A stretch of DNA of 64,000 nucleotides from Pseudoduganella buxea (GCF_009720835.1 NZ_WNKZ01000002.1:101346-165345); one strand, 5' to 3'. Positions 1 to 9,284 are shown, counted from the first letter of the stretch. The notes: generated from the sequence alone by a model not told the origin. Program-made: numbers and translations.

Positions 1-202
1 TCGAGCTCTTGCCGGCGCCGTTCGGGCCGATGATGGCGCGGATTTCGTGCTGGCGAACGTCGAAGGAGATGTCGGTCAGGGCCTTGACGCCGCCGAAGGA
101 CAGCGAGATATTGCGCAGGTCCAGGATCACGGGGCCGGTCGCGCGGCCGCCATGGAAGTGCACATCGGGTTCGTTCATCTGCATGGGTTTGGCCTCGGTC
201 AT
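1..202 (-). CDS. ABC transporter ATP-binding protein, LivG-like (N-terminal fragment)
   Basis: This is the first 67 codons of an ABC ATPase that continues past the left edge of the window. The visible part runs from ATG at 202 through an LSFGGVKAL segment to a Walker A motif GPNGAGKS. The FGGVKAL-DISF spacing is typical of LivG-type ATPases of branched-chain amino-acid uptake systems. Its start codon overlaps the stop of the upstream acyl-CoA synthetase gene (ATGA), so the two are translationally coupled. In many betaproteobacteria an AMP-forming ligase is encoded next to liv-type transporters for aromatic or fatty acids. The substrate cannot be read from this fragment. Confidence 0.85.
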   Translation of the reverse strand, partial: MTEAKPMQMNEPDVHFHGGRATGPVILDLRNISLSFGGVKALTDISFDVRQHEIRAIIGPNGAGKSS

Positions 203-2145
203 GCGGCGGCGGTGGTCACGACGGGGAAGGTGCGGCAGTCGGCGATGCGCACGTCGGCCGACACGACGCCGCTGCGGCCGTCCTCGAACTTGACCTGGGT
301 AGTGATGAACTGCGACGGCTTGCCGCCGTACAGGGCGTCGATCAGCACGGCGTACTTGTCGGCGATGAACTTGCGGCGCACCTTGCGCGTGCGGGTCAGT
401 TCGTCGTCGTCCGGGTCGAGTTCCTTGTGCAGCACGAGGAAGCGGTGGATCTGCGTGTGGCCCATCAGCGCTTCGCCGGCCAGGTCGGCGTTGACCTTCT
501 CGACGCATTCCTGCATCAGCGCATAGGTCTGTTCGTGCGCGGCCAGGTCGGTGTAGCCCGCATACGCGATGCCGCGCCGCTCGGCCCAGTTGCCCACGGC
601 CTCCAGGTCGATGTTAAGGAAGGCGCACACCATGTCGCGCCCGTCGCCGAAGGCCACCGCCTCCTTGATGAAGGGGAAGAACTTCAGCTTGTTCTCGATG
701 TAGTTGGGCGCGAAGATGGCGCCGTGATTGAGCTTGCCCACATCGGCGGCGCGGTCGATGATGCGCAGGTGGCCGTCCGTGTCGAACACGCCGGCGTCGC
801 CCGTGTGGAAGAAGCCCTGTGCGTCGATCGCCTCGGCCGTGGCGTCGGGGCGCTCGTAATACCCTTCCATCAAGGTGGGCGACTTGACCAGCACCTCGCC
901 GTTCTCGGCCAGGCGCACGTCGACGCCGGGCGCCGGCATGCCGACGCTGTCGAACTTGATCTGGCCGTCCGGCTGCAGGCAGATGTACGCGCACGTTTCG
1001 GTCGAGCCGTAGAACTGCTTCAGGTTGACGCCGATGGAGCGGTAGAAGCGGAACAGGTCCGGGCCGATGGCCGCGCCGGCGGTATAGGCCACCTTCACGC
1101 GCGAGAATCCCAGCACATTCTTCAGCGGGCCGTACACGAGCACCTGGCCCAGCGCGTAGGCGATACGGTCCCCCAGCGGCACGGGCCGTCCGTCCAGCAG
1201 GTCGGCGCCGCAGCGGCGCGCCACGGCCATGAAGCGGTGGAACATGGCGCGCTTGATGGTGCCGGCATCCTCCATCCGGATCATCACCTGCGTCAGCATG
1301 TTTTCAAAAATGCGGGGCGGTGCGAAATAATAGGTCGGGCCGATCTCGCGCAAGTCCGTCATCACCGTCTCGCCCGACTCGGGGCAGTTGACGGTGAAGC
1401 CGGCCACCAGGGCCTGCGCGAACGAGAACAGGCAGTCGCCCACCCATGCCATCGGCAGGTAGGACAGCACGTTTTCCCGTTCCGTCAGCTTTTCGAAGGC
1501 GACGCCGCCGCTGCCGGCCGCCAGCAGGGCCGTATGGGTCTGGCAGACGCCCTTCGGTTTGCCGGTGGTGCCGGAGGTGTACAGGATGACGGCATGGTCG
1601 CTGCCCTGGCCGGCTTCGATGGCGGCATCGTAGAAGCCGGGATGGGCGCTGTCCCAGGTGCGGCCCGCTTCCTGCAGCCGCGCAAACGACACCAGGCCCG
1701 GCTGGCGGTAGTGGCGCATGCCCCGTTCGTCGTCGAACACGATCTGCGTGATGCCCGGATACAGGGCCTGCAGTTCCAGCAGCTTGTCGACCTGTTCCTG
1801 GTCCTCGACGATGGCGAAGTGGATGCCGGCGTTTTCCAGCACATAGGCCATGTCGGCCGCCGGCGCGTCCTGGTACAGGGGCACGGGCACGCCGCCCAGG
1901 CACTGGGCCGCCAGCATCGACCAGTACAGGCGTGGCCGGTTGTCGCCGATGATGGCCAGGCGCATGCCCCGTTCGAAGCCCAGCGCGGCCAGGCCGCAGG
2001 CGAGGGCGCGCACCTCGTCGTTGACCTGGGCCCAGGTCCAGCTTTGCCAGATGCCCAGGTATTTTTCCCGGTAGGCACTGTGGCCGGGCCGTTCCCGCGC
2101 GTGCTCCAGCAAACGGCGCGGAAATGTGGTTGCTTGTGTCTGCAT
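199..2145 (-). CDS. AMP-dependent acyl-CoA synthetase (long-chain FAA1 type)
   Basis: 648-residue adenylate-forming ligase that would activate a carboxylic acid to acyl-AMP and then acyl-CoA. The signature YTSGTTGKPKGV lies near residue 190, followed by FYGSTETCAY and the adenylate-binding HTGD segment. Length and the long C-terminal part match the FAA1/long-chain family (COG1022) rather than acetyl-CoA synthetase. It is the first gene of an operon with the LivG-like ATPase, which suggests that a transported acid is activated on entry. ATG at 2145 is followed by MQTQATTFPRRLLEH, which aligns with the usual N-terminus. The real substrate (fatty or aromatic acid) is not determinable here. Confidence 0.88.
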   Translation of the reverse strand: MQTQATTFPRRLLEHARERPGHSAYREKYLGIWQSWTWAQVNDEVRALACGLAALGFERGMRLAIIGDNRPRLYWSMLAAQCLGGVPVPLYQDAPAADMAYVLENAGIHFAIVEDQEQVDKLLELQALYPGITQIVFDDERGMRHYRQPGLVSFARLQEAGRTWDSAHPGFYDAAIEAGQGSDHAVILYTSGTTGKPKGVCQTHTALLAAGSGGVAFEKLTERENVLSYLPMAWVGDCLFSFAQALVAGFTVNCPESGETVMTDLREIGPTYYFAPPRIFENMLTQVMIRMEDAGTIKRAMFHRFMAVARRCGADLLDGRPVPLGDRIAYALGQVLVYGPLKNVLGFSRVKVAYTAGAAIGPDLFRFYRSIGVNLKQFYGSTETCAYICLQPDGQIKFDSVGMPAPGVDVRLAENGEVLVKSPTLMEGYYERPDATAEAIDAQGFFHTGDAGVFDTDGHLRIIDRAADVGKLNHGAIFAPNYIENKLKFFPFIKEAVAFGDGRDMVCAFLNIDLEAVGNWAERRGIAYAGYTDLAAHEQTYALMQECVEKVNADLAGEALMGHTQIHRFLVLHKELDPDDDELTRTRKVRRKFIADKYAVLIDALYGGKPSQFITTQVKFEDGRSGVVSADVRIADCRTFPVVTTAAA

Positions 2146-2243
2146 CAGTGTCTCCCTTGCCCAGTCCGGGCTTATATTGGAACCGCTGATTTATTCGTGG
2201 AGGGGGGCCTGGCCCTGAGAAAAAGCGCCATACTGCGTTGCAG

Positions 2244-2274
2244 GTCATCGCCATACCTCGGTATTGACGATGAC
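2244..2274. promoter_or_regulatory. Nested inverted repeat, candidate operator
   Basis: Outer arms GTCATCG/CGATGAC (7 bp, perfect) enclose inner arms ATACC/GGTAT. The site lies about 100 bp upstream of the acyl-CoA synthetase start and about 175 bp upstream of the divergent Crp/Fnr gene. Size and symmetry fit a dimeric repressor such as a TetR-type acyl-CoA-responsive regulator. No such regulator is encoded next to it, so function is inferred only from position. Confidence 0.4.
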
Positions 2275-2447
2275 TTGCGCCTTGTCTGACGCATTTTTCA
2301 GGACCATTCCCTCCCGCCAGAATGAAATCAGCGCTTCCTTTAGTTCTGATTCAGTGCGCAATCTGTGTGATGATATTAACTTGCGATATGAAGCAAGGTT
2401 GTCTTTTCAAAGACATTTCCCCCGTTTTTTTGTGGTGCGACGCAACA

Positions 2448-3134
2448 ATGGATGTCAAGCAGCCCAGCCTGAAAGAAGCCCTCAACAGTGCCATCTGGGC
2501 GCGCATGCTCACGCCCGAACAAATGGCGCGGGTGGAGGCGACCACCTTCGAAGTGTTCGTGCCGAAGGGTGGTTACGTGTGCCGCAAGGGCGAGGTCGTC
2601 GACAACTGGGTCGGCATCATTGCCGGCATGGTCAAGATGAACAATTTCTCGCCGTCCGGCAAAAGCGTCACGTTCACGGGCGTGCCGCCCGGCGGCTGGT
2701 TCGGCGAAGGTTCGCTGTTGAAGGATGAGCACCGCAAATACGACGCGATGGCCCTGCGCGACAGCCGTATCGCGCGCATGCCGGCCGAGACATTTCTATG
2801 GCTGCTGGAAACGAGCCTGCCCTTCACCCGCTTCCTGCTGATGCAGCTGAATGAACGGCTGGGCCAGTTCATCGGCATGGTCGAGAACGAACGGCTGCTG
2901 GACCCGGACACGAAGGTGGCGCGCTGCCTGGCCTCGCTGTTCAACTCCCACCTCTACCCCGGCATCGAACGGCTGGTGCAGATTTCGCAGGAAGAAGTGG
3001 GCCTGCTGTCGGGCGCCTCGCGTCAGCGCGCCAACCAGGCCCTGCAAGTGCTGGAACGCAAGGGCCTGCTGCGGGTCGACTACGGCGGTATCCGCATCCT
3101 CGACCTGGAAGGCTTGCGGCAGTTCGAGGCGTGA
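2448..3134 (+). CDS. Crp/Fnr-family transcriptional regulator
   Basis: 228-residue regulator with an N-terminal cyclic-nucleotide-binding-type beta roll (about residues 25-110, with GGWFGEGSLL) and a C-terminal winged helix (about 155-225, SQEEVGLLSGASRQRANQAL). I chose ATG 2448 because it gives the usual family length. In-frame starts at 2388 and 2322 would add 20-42 poorly conserved residues. No N-terminal cysteine cluster like that of FNR is present, so this is not an oxygen-sensing [4Fe-4S] FNR. It is divergent from the acyl-CoA synthetase operon and may regulate it. A CTTGC-N8-GCAAG repeat near 2380-2397 is a possible autoregulatory site. Confidence 0.85.
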   Translation: MDVKQPSLKEALNSAIWARMLTPEQMARVEATTFEVFVPKGGYVCRKGEVVDNWVGIIAGMVKMNNFSPSGKSVTFTGVPPGGWFGEGSLLKDEHRKYDAMALRDSRIARMPAETFLWLLETSLPFTRFLLMQLNERLGQFIGMVENERLLDPDTKVARCLASLFNSHLYPGIERLVQISQEEVGLLSGASRQRANQALQVLERKGLLRVDYGGIRILDLEGLRQFEA

Positions 3135-3191
3135 GCCGTCGCTGACCCGCTTCCAGCCCTTGCTTTCATCAACGGACTTTCAACCCAAGTG

Positions 3192-3207
3192 TGTTAGTGC
3201 CCTAACA
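3192..3207. promoter_or_regulatory. Perfect inverted repeat upstream of the alpha/beta hydrolase
   Basis: TGTTAG-TGCC-CTAACA is a perfect 6-bp-arm palindrome about 60 bp upstream of the hydrolase start and about 58 bp downstream of the Crp/Fnr stop. It is too short and lacks a T-tract for a terminator. An operator is the better reading, but the cognate protein is unknown. Confidence 0.35.
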
Positions 3208-3266
3208 AAGAATCGCCGCCCCCAGGTTTAGTCTAGGACAAACAAGCTTGAATTCTGGGAGTCGTC

Positions 3267-4349
3267 ATGGCAAGGATGAAGAGGCAGGATGGGGACGTGC
3301 AGGGGTGGAACCTGCGCTCGCGGCTGGTCACGCGGGAGCCGGTGGTCTCGCCGTCGCTGGCGGCCAAGCTGGCGGTCGGCGCGGCCGTGCTGGGCGCTGC
3401 CTACCTGGTGGTGCGCAGCAAGACCCGGCAGGCCGAGGCGGAAAGCCCGCCGGCCGGCCAGTTCGTCGAGGTGGACGGTGTCAGGCTGCACTATGTCGAG
3501 CGCGGCGCCGGCCCCGTCGTGGTGCTGCTGCACGGCAATGGCGCCACGTCGCTGGATTTCGAACTATCCGGCCTGATCGACATGCTGGCGCGCGACCACC
3601 GCGTGATCGCCTTCGACCGCCCCGGTTTTGGCTACAGCGAGCGCCCCCGCAGCACCGTCTGGACGCCGGCCGAGCAGGCCGCCCTGCTGGGCAAGGCCCT
3701 GAAACAGCTCGACGCCGGCCCGGCCTATGTGCTGGGCCATTCCTGGGGCACCCTGGTGGCCCTGGCGATGGCGCTGGATGCGCCGGCCACCGTGCGCGGC
3801 CTGATCCTGCTGTCCGGTTACTACTACCCCAGCCCGCGGCTGGACGTGGCGCTGATGTCGGCGCCGGCCGTGCCGCTGCTGGGCGACGTGATGCGCTTTA
3901 CCGTGTCGCCGCTGCTGGGCCGTCTGATGTGGAAGGGCTTCGTCAAGAAGGTCTTCAGCCCCCGGGCCGAGGCGGTCAGCTTCGCGCGCTGGCCCAAGTG
4001 GCTGTCGCTGCGGCCTTCGCAACTGCGCGCGTCCGGCGCCGAGTCGGCCCTGATGATACCGGCCGCCGCCAGCTTGCGGCACCGCTACGCCGATATCAAG
4101 CTGCCCGTGACGATCTTCTCCGGCAGCGGCGACAAGCTGGTTGCGCCCGCGCAGAACGCCGAGCGGCTGCACCGCGAACTGCTGCAGAGCCAGTTGCACA
4201 CAGTTCAAGATGCCGGTCACATGCTCCACTACGTGGCCCAGGACGAAATCGTGCGGGCCGTGCGCGACATGGTGGAAAACCGCCCGCGCATGGACTTCCA
4301 GCAGACCACCCACCACGACGGCGACACCCCGCCGCGGGTGCTGCACTGA
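3267..4349 (+). CDS. Alpha/beta hydrolase, membrane-anchored
   Basis: 360-residue serine hydrolase. A hydrophobic segment at about residues 31-50 (LAAKLAVGAAVLGAAYLVV) probably anchors it in the inner membrane. The fold begins near residue 65. Visible elements are the oxyanion motif HGNG (89-92), the nucleophile elbow GHSWGT with Ser159, and a C-terminal DAGHMLHY containing the catalytic His. GGGAG lies upstream of ATG 3267. The substrate is unknown; relatives include esterases and haloalkane-dehalogenase-like hydrolases, and the Ser nucleophile favours an esterase/peptidase type. It stands alone between the regulator and pepP. Confidence 0.85.
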   Translation: MARMKRQDGDVQGWNLRSRLVTREPVVSPSLAAKLAVGAAVLGAAYLVVRSKTRQAEAESPPAGQFVEVDGVRLHYVERGAGPVVVLLHGNGATSLDFELSGLIDMLARDHRVIAFDRPGFGYSERPRSTVWTPAEQAALLGKALKQLDAGPAYVLGHSWGTLVALAMALDAPATVRGLILLSGYYYPSPRLDVALMSAPAVPLLGDVMRFTVSPLLGRLMWKGFVKKVFSPRAEAVSFARWPKWLSLRPSQLRASGAESALMIPAAASLRHRYADIKLPVTIFSGSGDKLVAPAQNAERLHRELLQSQLHTVQDAGHMLHYVAQDEIVRAVRDMVENRPRMDFQQTTHHDGDTPPRVLH

Positions 4350-4446
4350 CGCCGCGCCCGGGTGGCCGGCGCGGCGGCACGGGCCTGGCGGTCACGGTAT
4401 CATAGTGCCTCGACAAGCCGCGAGGCTGAAAGCACCGATACCGATC

Positions 4447-6270
4447 ATGTCCAGACCCGATTCGTCCACCGATTCCCTTGTTCCTGCCCGCCTGGCCGCG
4501 CTGCGCCAGGCCATGCGCCACCACGGCGTCGATGCCTGCCTGGTGCCGTCCTCCGACCCGCACCTGTCCGAATACCTGCCGCCCCGCTGGAAGGGGCGCG
4601 AGTGGCTGTCCGGCTTCACCGGCTCGGTCGGCACCTTCATCGCCACCCAGGAGGAAGCCGGGGTGTGGACGGATGGGCGCTACTGGACCCAGGCCGAGGA
4701 CGAACTGGCCGGCAGCGGCATCGCACTGATGAAGATCCCGTCCGGCGCCGGCACGCAGTACATCGACTGGCTGGCGGCCACCCTGCGGCCCGGCCAGGTG
4801 GTGGCCGTCGATGGCGCCGTGCTGGGCCTGGCGATTGCACGCCAGCTGCGCCAGGCGCTCGATGCGCGCGGCATCGCGCTGCGCACGGACCTCGGTGTGC
4901 TGGACGACGTGTGGACCGACCGGCCCGGCCTGCCCGAAGCGCCCGTGTTCGAGCACCTGCCGCCGTTCGCCACCACGCCCCGCGCCGTCAAGCTGGCGGC
5001 CTTGCGTGAAGCGATGGCGCAGCATGGCGCCCAGCGCCACCTGATTTCCACGCTCGACGATATCGCCTGGCTGCTCAACCTGCGCGGCGCCGACGTGTCG
5101 TACAACCCGATCTTCGTCGCCCATGCGCTGGTCGCGCCCGAGCGTGCCACCCTGTTCGTGGCCGAGGGCAAGGTGCCGACCGATTTGCAGGCGGTACTGG
5201 CGGCCGATGGCGTCGACCTGGCGCCGTATGCGGAAATGCCGAATGCGCTGGCCGCGCTCGACCCGACGATGACCTTGCTGCTCGATCCCCGCCGCGTCAC
5301 GCACGGCACGCGCCAGGCCGTGCCGCACCACGTGACGGTGATCGAGGCGATCAACCCCACCACCTTCGCCAAGTCGCGCAAGACGGCTGAGGAAGCGGCC
5401 CACGTGCGCGCCACGATGGAGCAGGATGGCGCGGCGCTGTGCGAATTCTTCGCGTGGCTGGAGGAGGCGCTGGCGCGCCGCCACGAGAGGCCGCTGGACG
5501 AAGTCGATATCGATCGCCACATCACGGCAGCCCGGGCGCGGCGGCCCGGTTTCGTCAGCCCCAGCTTCGGCACCATCGCCGGCTTCCAGGCCAATGGCGC
5601 CATCATGCATTACCGCGCCACGCCGGGCGCCTGCGCCACCATCGCCGGCGACGGCCTGCTGCTGATCGATTCGGGCGGCCAGTACCTGGGCGGCACCACC
5701 GACATCACCCGCGTGGTGCCGGTGGGCGCCATCACCGTCGAACACCGGCGTGACTTCACCCTCGTGCTGAAGGGGATGATGGCCCTGTCGGCCACGCGCT
5801 TCCCCCGCGGCACGCGTGCGCCGCTGCTCGATGCGATTGCCCGCGCGCCCATCTGGGCAGCCGGCATCGACTTCGGCCACGGCACCGGCCACGGCGTCGG
5901 CTATTTCCTGAACGTGCACGAAGGGCCCCAGTCGATTTCACCGTCGACGCCGCCCGACGCCCATACGGCGATGGAGCCGGGCATGATCACGTCGATCGAG
6001 CCGGGCATCTACCGGCCCGGCAAATGGGGCATCCGCATCGAGAACCTGGTGCTGAACGCGGACGCGGGCGAAGGCGAATTCGGGCCCTTCCTGCGCTTCG
6101 AGACCCTGACCCTGTGCCCCATCGACACCCGATGCATCGACCGCCTGCTGCTGCGCGACGATGAACTCGCGTGGCTCAACGACTACCATGCAACCGTGCT
6201 GGCACGGCTGCGCCCCCATGTGCAGGGCGCCGCCCTGGCCTGGCTGGAAGAAAGGACCCAACCATTATGA
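4447..6270 (+). CDS. pepP: Xaa-Pro aminopeptidase (M24B)
   Basis: 607-residue metallo-aminopeptidase that would remove an N-terminal residue preceding proline. Length and three-domain layout match the long cytosolic APP1/XPNPEP1-like form rather than the 440-residue E. coli PepP. The C-terminal pita-bread domain shows the metal ligands in LIDSGGQYLGGTTDITR (two Asp), GHGTGHGVGYFLNVHEGP (His), TSIEPGIY (Glu) and RIENLV (Glu). ATG 4447 gives MSRPDSSTDSLVPARL, a standard cytosolic start. Its stop overlaps the next small gene (ATGA), so the two are probably co-translated. Confidence 0.93.
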   Translation: MSRPDSSTDSLVPARLAALRQAMRHHGVDACLVPSSDPHLSEYLPPRWKGREWLSGFTGSVGTFIATQEEAGVWTDGRYWTQAEDELAGSGIALMKIPSGAGTQYIDWLAATLRPGQVVAVDGAVLGLAIARQLRQALDARGIALRTDLGVLDDVWTDRPGLPEAPVFEHLPPFATTPRAVKLAALREAMAQHGAQRHLISTLDDIAWLLNLRGADVSYNPIFVAHALVAPERATLFVAEGKVPTDLQAVLAADGVDLAPYAEMPNALAALDPTMTLLLDPRRVTHGTRQAVPHHVTVIEAINPTTFAKSRKTAEEAAHVRATMEQDGAALCEFFAWLEEALARRHERPLDEVDIDRHITAARARRPGFVSPSFGTIAGFQANGAIMHYRATPGACATIAGDGLLLIDSGGQYLGGTTDITRVVPVGAITVEHRRDFTLVLKGMMALSATRFPRGTRAPLLDAIARAPIWAAGIDFGHGTGHGVGYFLNVHEGPQSISPSTPPDAHTAMEPGMITSIEPGIYRPGKWGIRIENLVLNADAGEGEFGPFLRFETLTLCPIDTRCIDRLLLRDDELAWLNDYHATVLARLRPHVQGAALAWLEERTQPL

Positions 6271-6530
6271 GCGCCCGCTCCACCCGCGCATCGAACGCCG
6301 TCGACCGCCTCAAGCTGCGCAGCGGCAATCCCGGCTGGTCGATGTCGATCACCGGCAGCGGCCACTTCTTCCTCACCGAAGGACCGGGCCAGCCGCCCCT
6401 GTGCCCGCCGATGGACCTGGACGATTTCGTCGCCTTCGTCAATGCCCAGGGGCCACAGACACCGAAGCGCGTCAGCAAGCTCGATATCGCCTTCGAAAAG
6501 CAGCTGACGAAGAAAGCGCCGAAGGCCTGA
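6267..6530 (+). CDS. Small conserved-looking hypothetical protein
   Basis: 87 residues starting in the ATGA overlap with pepP. The sequence is soluble, with no signal peptide or membrane helix. It contains a hydrophobic core segment GWSMSITGSGHFFLTEGPGQ and a basic C-terminus ending KKAPKA. I do not recognise a family. The overlap upstream and the 4-bp gap to the mgtC-like gene place it in a pepP operon. Confidence 0.7.
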   Translation: MSARSTRASNAVDRLKLRSGNPGWSMSITGSGHFFLTEGPGQPPLCPPMDLDDFVAFVNAQGPQTPKRVSKLDIAFEKQLTKKAPKA

Positions 6531-6534
6531 TGTG

Positions 6535-7281
6535 ATGCCCACCGCCGAATTCCTGGGCGCGTACTGGTCGTCGCGCGAGCTGATGACCAATGGCGTCATC
6601 CTGCTGAACCTGTTCGGCGCCCTCGTGCTGGGCATGCTGGTCGGCTACGAGCGGGCCTACCACGGCCGCGCCGCCGGCATGCGTACCTATGGCCTGGTGT
6701 GCATGGCCTCGGCCGCATTGACGGTGGTGGGCGGCTACCCGGACTTCTGGTTCGGCGGCCACATCGCCAGCTCCGTCGTCGGCACCGATCCCACGCGCGT
6801 GATCCAGGGCATCGTCACCGGCATCGGCTTCCTCGGCGCCGGCGTCATCATGCGCGAAGGCTTCAATATCAGTGGCCTGACGACGGCCGCGTCGATCTGG
6901 GCCTCGTCCGTCATCGGCATCCTGGTGGGTGTCGGCTTTTATCTTGCCGCGATGGGGCTGGCGCTGCTGTGCGCGATGGTGATGATCTACCTGTCCAAGA
7001 TCGAGGCGTGGCTGCCGTCGCGCCATGCGATCGCCATCACGATGCGCTTCAAGCCGGGCCGCGAACCGGACGAGGACACCCTGCGCCGCCTGGCACTGGA
7101 GCGCGGCTATGAGATCGCCGGCGGCTCGCTGATGATCACCCAGGAAAAGGGCAGCATGGAATGGCGCTTCGTCGCGCTGGCCCTGGGCAAGCGCACCGGC
7201 TCGCCGCTGGCCCAGCTGGCCGCCGAGATGGCAAAATTCGAGGGCATCGACAGCTTCCAGCTGACCCACGCCCGCAACTGA
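6535..7281 (+). CDS. MgtC/SapB-family inner-membrane protein
   Basis: 248 residues. The N-terminal 150 hold five or so hydrophobic helices with the MgtC signature GMLVGYERAYHGRAAGMRTY and GIGFLGAGVIMREG. The C-terminal soluble part (about 160-248) resembles the ACT-like domain of MgtC proteins. Family members are linked to magnesium limitation and modulation of F-type ATP synthase rather than proven transport. ATG 6535 is preceded directly by an in-frame GTG at 6532; either could be used. It sits 4 bp after the small ORF and 15 bp before the DUF924 gene. Confidence 0.87.
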   Translation: MPTAEFLGAYWSSRELMTNGVILLNLFGALVLGMLVGYERAYHGRAAGMRTYGLVCMASAALTVVGGYPDFWFGGHIASSVVGTDPTRVIQGIVTGIGFLGAGVIMREGFNISGLTTAASIWASSVIGILVGVGFYLAAMGLALLCAMVMIYLSKIEAWLPSRHAIAITMRFKPGREPDEDTLRRLALERGYEIAGGSLMITQEKGSMEWRFVALALGKRTGSPLAQLAAEMAKFEGIDSFQLTHARN

Positions 7282-7296
7282 TTAAAGGACATCCCA

Positions 7297-7881
7297 ATGC
7301 TCGTCACGGCACAAGACGTACTCGATTTCTGGTTCCTGCCGATCGGCGTGAAGGGCCACAACGCGCACCGCATGGAATGGTTCCGCAAGGATGACGCGTT
7401 CGACCGCGAGATATTCACCCGCTTCGGCGAGACCATCGAGCAGGCCCTGGCCGGCGGCCTGCGCCAGTGGGACGACGAAGGCACGCAAGGCGCGCTGGCC
7501 CGCATCCTCGTGCTGGATCAGTTCACCCGCAACGTCTACCGGGACACGCCGAAGGCCTTCGCGGGCGACCCGCTGGCGCTGGAAGCGGCCCTCGCGCTGG
7601 ACAATTCCGGCGCCAGCCAGACCTTGCCGCCCGTGCAGCGGGCCTTTGCCTACCTGCCTTTCGAGCACGCCGAGAACCTGTCGCTGCAGGAGCGTTCCGT
7701 CATCCTGTACGACAAGCTGGCCGCCTCCAGCACGGGCTTCGACAGCATGCTCGATTACGCCCGGCGCCACCACGCCGTGATCCGCAAGTTCGGCCGCTTC
7801 CCGCACCGCAATGCCATCCTGGGCCGGCCGTCCACGCCGGAAGAAGAGCAGTACCTGCAGCAGCCGGGGTCCGGCTTCTGA
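7297..7881 (+). CDS. DUF924 family protein
   Basis: 194 residues. VLDFWFLPIGVKGHNAHRMEWFRKDDAFDREI at the N-terminus, LDQFTRNVYRDTPKAFA in the middle and HHAVIRKFGRFPHRN near the C-terminus are the hallmark blocks of DUF924 (TPR-like fold). No enzymatic role is established. An AAAGGA Shine-Dalgarno lies upstream of ATG 7297. The stop TGA shares its last base with the next ATG (TGATG), indicating coupling to the DUF2520 protein. Confidence 0.88.
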   Translation: MLVTAQDVLDFWFLPIGVKGHNAHRMEWFRKDDAFDREIFTRFGETIEQALAGGLRQWDDEGTQGALARILVLDQFTRNVYRDTPKAFAGDPLALEAALALDNSGASQTLPPVQRAFAYLPFEHAENLSLQERSVILYDKLAASSTGFDSMLDYARRHHAVIRKFGRFPHRNAILGRPSTPEEEQYLQQPGSGF

Positions 7882-8702
7882 TGCCCACCCTGAACATCGT
7901 CGGTGCCGGCCATGTGGCGCGCGTGCTGGGCCGGCTGTTCCACGCGCATGCCGCCTTCACGGTGCAGCAGGTGCTGGCCCGCTCGCCCGCATCGGCCGGG
8001 TGCGGCGTCGACTTCATCGCCGCCGGCAGCGCGGCCGACTATACGGGCCTGCGCCCGGCCGACTGCTACATGCTGGCCGTCACGGACGACCAGATCGGCC
8101 CCGCCTGTGAGGCGCTGGCGGCGGCCGTGCCGCTGGCCGGCGCCGTCGTCTTTCACTGCAGCGGCGCGCTGGCGTCCGACCAGCTACTGGCGGCGCGGGC
8201 GGCCGGGGCCCACGTCGCCAGCGTCCACCCGATCCGCAGCTTCGCCGATCCGGAAGCCGTGGCCGCCGCGTTTGCAGGCACCTTCTGCGGCATCGAAGGC
8301 GATGCGGCGGCGCTGGCGCTGCTGATGCCGGCGCTGGAAGCCATCGGTGCCCGCCCCGTCGTTATCGATGCGGCGGCCAAGACCGTGTACCACGCTGCCG
8401 CCGTCTTCGCCAGCAACTACCTGGTGACGGTGCTCGACGCGGCCCTGCGCGCCTACCAGGCCGCCGGCATTCCCGAACCGGTGGCGCGCGAGCTGGCCCG
8501 GCCGCTGGCGCAGGAAAGCTTGTCGAATGTGTTCCGCCTCGGCGCCGCGCCGGCCCTGAGCGGTCCGATTGCCCGGGGCGACCTGGCCACCGTGGCGCGC
8601 CAGCAGGCCGCCGTCGCCGCCTGGGACGCGGCGACGGGAGCCTTGTACGAAGCACTGGTGCCGCCGACGCAGGCGCTGGCCGCGCGCAAGCAGGGCGGCT
8701 GA
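7881..8702 (+). CDS. Rossmann-like/DUF2520 domain protein
   Basis: 273 residues. The N-terminal Rossmann-type domain starts TLNIVGAGHVARVLGRLF, a glycine-rich dinucleotide-binding loop. The C-terminal helical DUF2520 domain (about 135-260) includes YHAAAVFASNYLVTVLDAAL and GPIARGD. The architecture resembles ketopantoate or pyrroline-5-carboxylate reductases, so an NAD(P)-dependent reductase role is plausible but unproven. It ends the run that begins at pepP; 219 bp without a gene follow. Confidence 0.87.
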   Translation: MPTLNIVGAGHVARVLGRLFHAHAAFTVQQVLARSPASAGCGVDFIAAGSAADYTGLRPADCYMLAVTDDQIGPACEALAAAVPLAGAVVFHCSGALASDQLLAARAAGAHVASVHPIRSFADPEAVAAAFAGTFCGIEGDAAALALLMPALEAIGARPVVIDAAAKTVYHAAAVFASNYLVTVLDAALRAYQAAGIPEPVARELARPLAQESLSNVFRLGAAPALSGPIARGDLATVARQQAAVAAWDAATGALYEALVPPTQALAARKQGG

Positions 8703-8921
8703 ACGCCGATTTCCTTATTCGCTACTGGTCCAGGCAACAATCGTCAGGCAATCTTGTCAGGACATCCCGGGTTTACGCCGTAAGCGTTGCGCTACAGCAA
8801 AAATGAGACCGTAGTGATCGACAAATTTGGCTGAAGGCAATAAGCTAGGCCTCTCTTACTCCAACACAACACTCATTCATCATCGGCGCGATGCCCCATC
8901 GGCGCCGGATAGGGGATCGTA

Positions 8922-9284
8922 ATGCTATTTCTGAAATCCACGACCGTGACGAAGGCGCCCGGTATCTATGAAGTCGATATCGCCGCGAAACCGCCCGGCA
9001 AGACCTACGGCGTCTACCTGGCCACCGACCCGGACAATCCGCCGACGGCCGTGCTGGAAGCGCTGGCCGCCGCCGGTTTCCAGCAGACCCACAGCTCGGG
9101 CTACACCCACAAGGACCGCGGCAAGGTGCTGGACCTGCATTTCCAGAAGGACGGCACCGACCTGTTCAAGGGCTGGAAAGCGGAAGAGCTGGAAGCCAAC
9201 ATGGCCCAGATCGCCAAGATCTTCGGCGACGTGGGCGTGGCCTACACGCCGCGCGTGATGTCGCTGGCCGAAGCCTACGCATAA
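8922..9284 (+). CDS. Hypothetical protein, 120 residues
   Basis: A single-gene unit between a 219-bp leader and an intrinsic terminator. The protein is soluble with no signal peptide. It contains YGVYLATDPDNPPTAVLEAL and a C-terminal helical segment ELEANMAQIAKIFGDVGVAY. Codon use is like its neighbours and AGGGGAT precedes ATG 8922. I do not recognise a family. The leader carries a short GGCGC/GCGCC inverted repeat at about 8884-8906 but no clear promoter. Confidence 0.75.
   Translation: MLFLKSTTVTKAPGIYEVDIAAKPPGKTYGVYLATDPDNPPTAVLEALAAAGFQQTHSSGYTHKDRGKVLDLHFQKDGTDLFKGWKAEELEANMAQIAKIFGDVGVAYTPRVMSLAEAYA

Noticed and set aside
427..2289. Long plus-strand open frame opposite the acyl-CoA synthetase
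   Set aside because: Antisense shadow of a high-GC gene; His/Gln/Arg-rich with no family pattern.
2448..3134. Reading the Crp/Fnr gene as the FNR that acts on the box at 39526
   Set aside because: No N-terminal cysteine cluster for an iron-sulfur cofactor.
4096..5919. Long minus-strand open frame opposite pepP
   Set aside because: Antisense shadow; the plus-strand frame has all M24 metal ligands.
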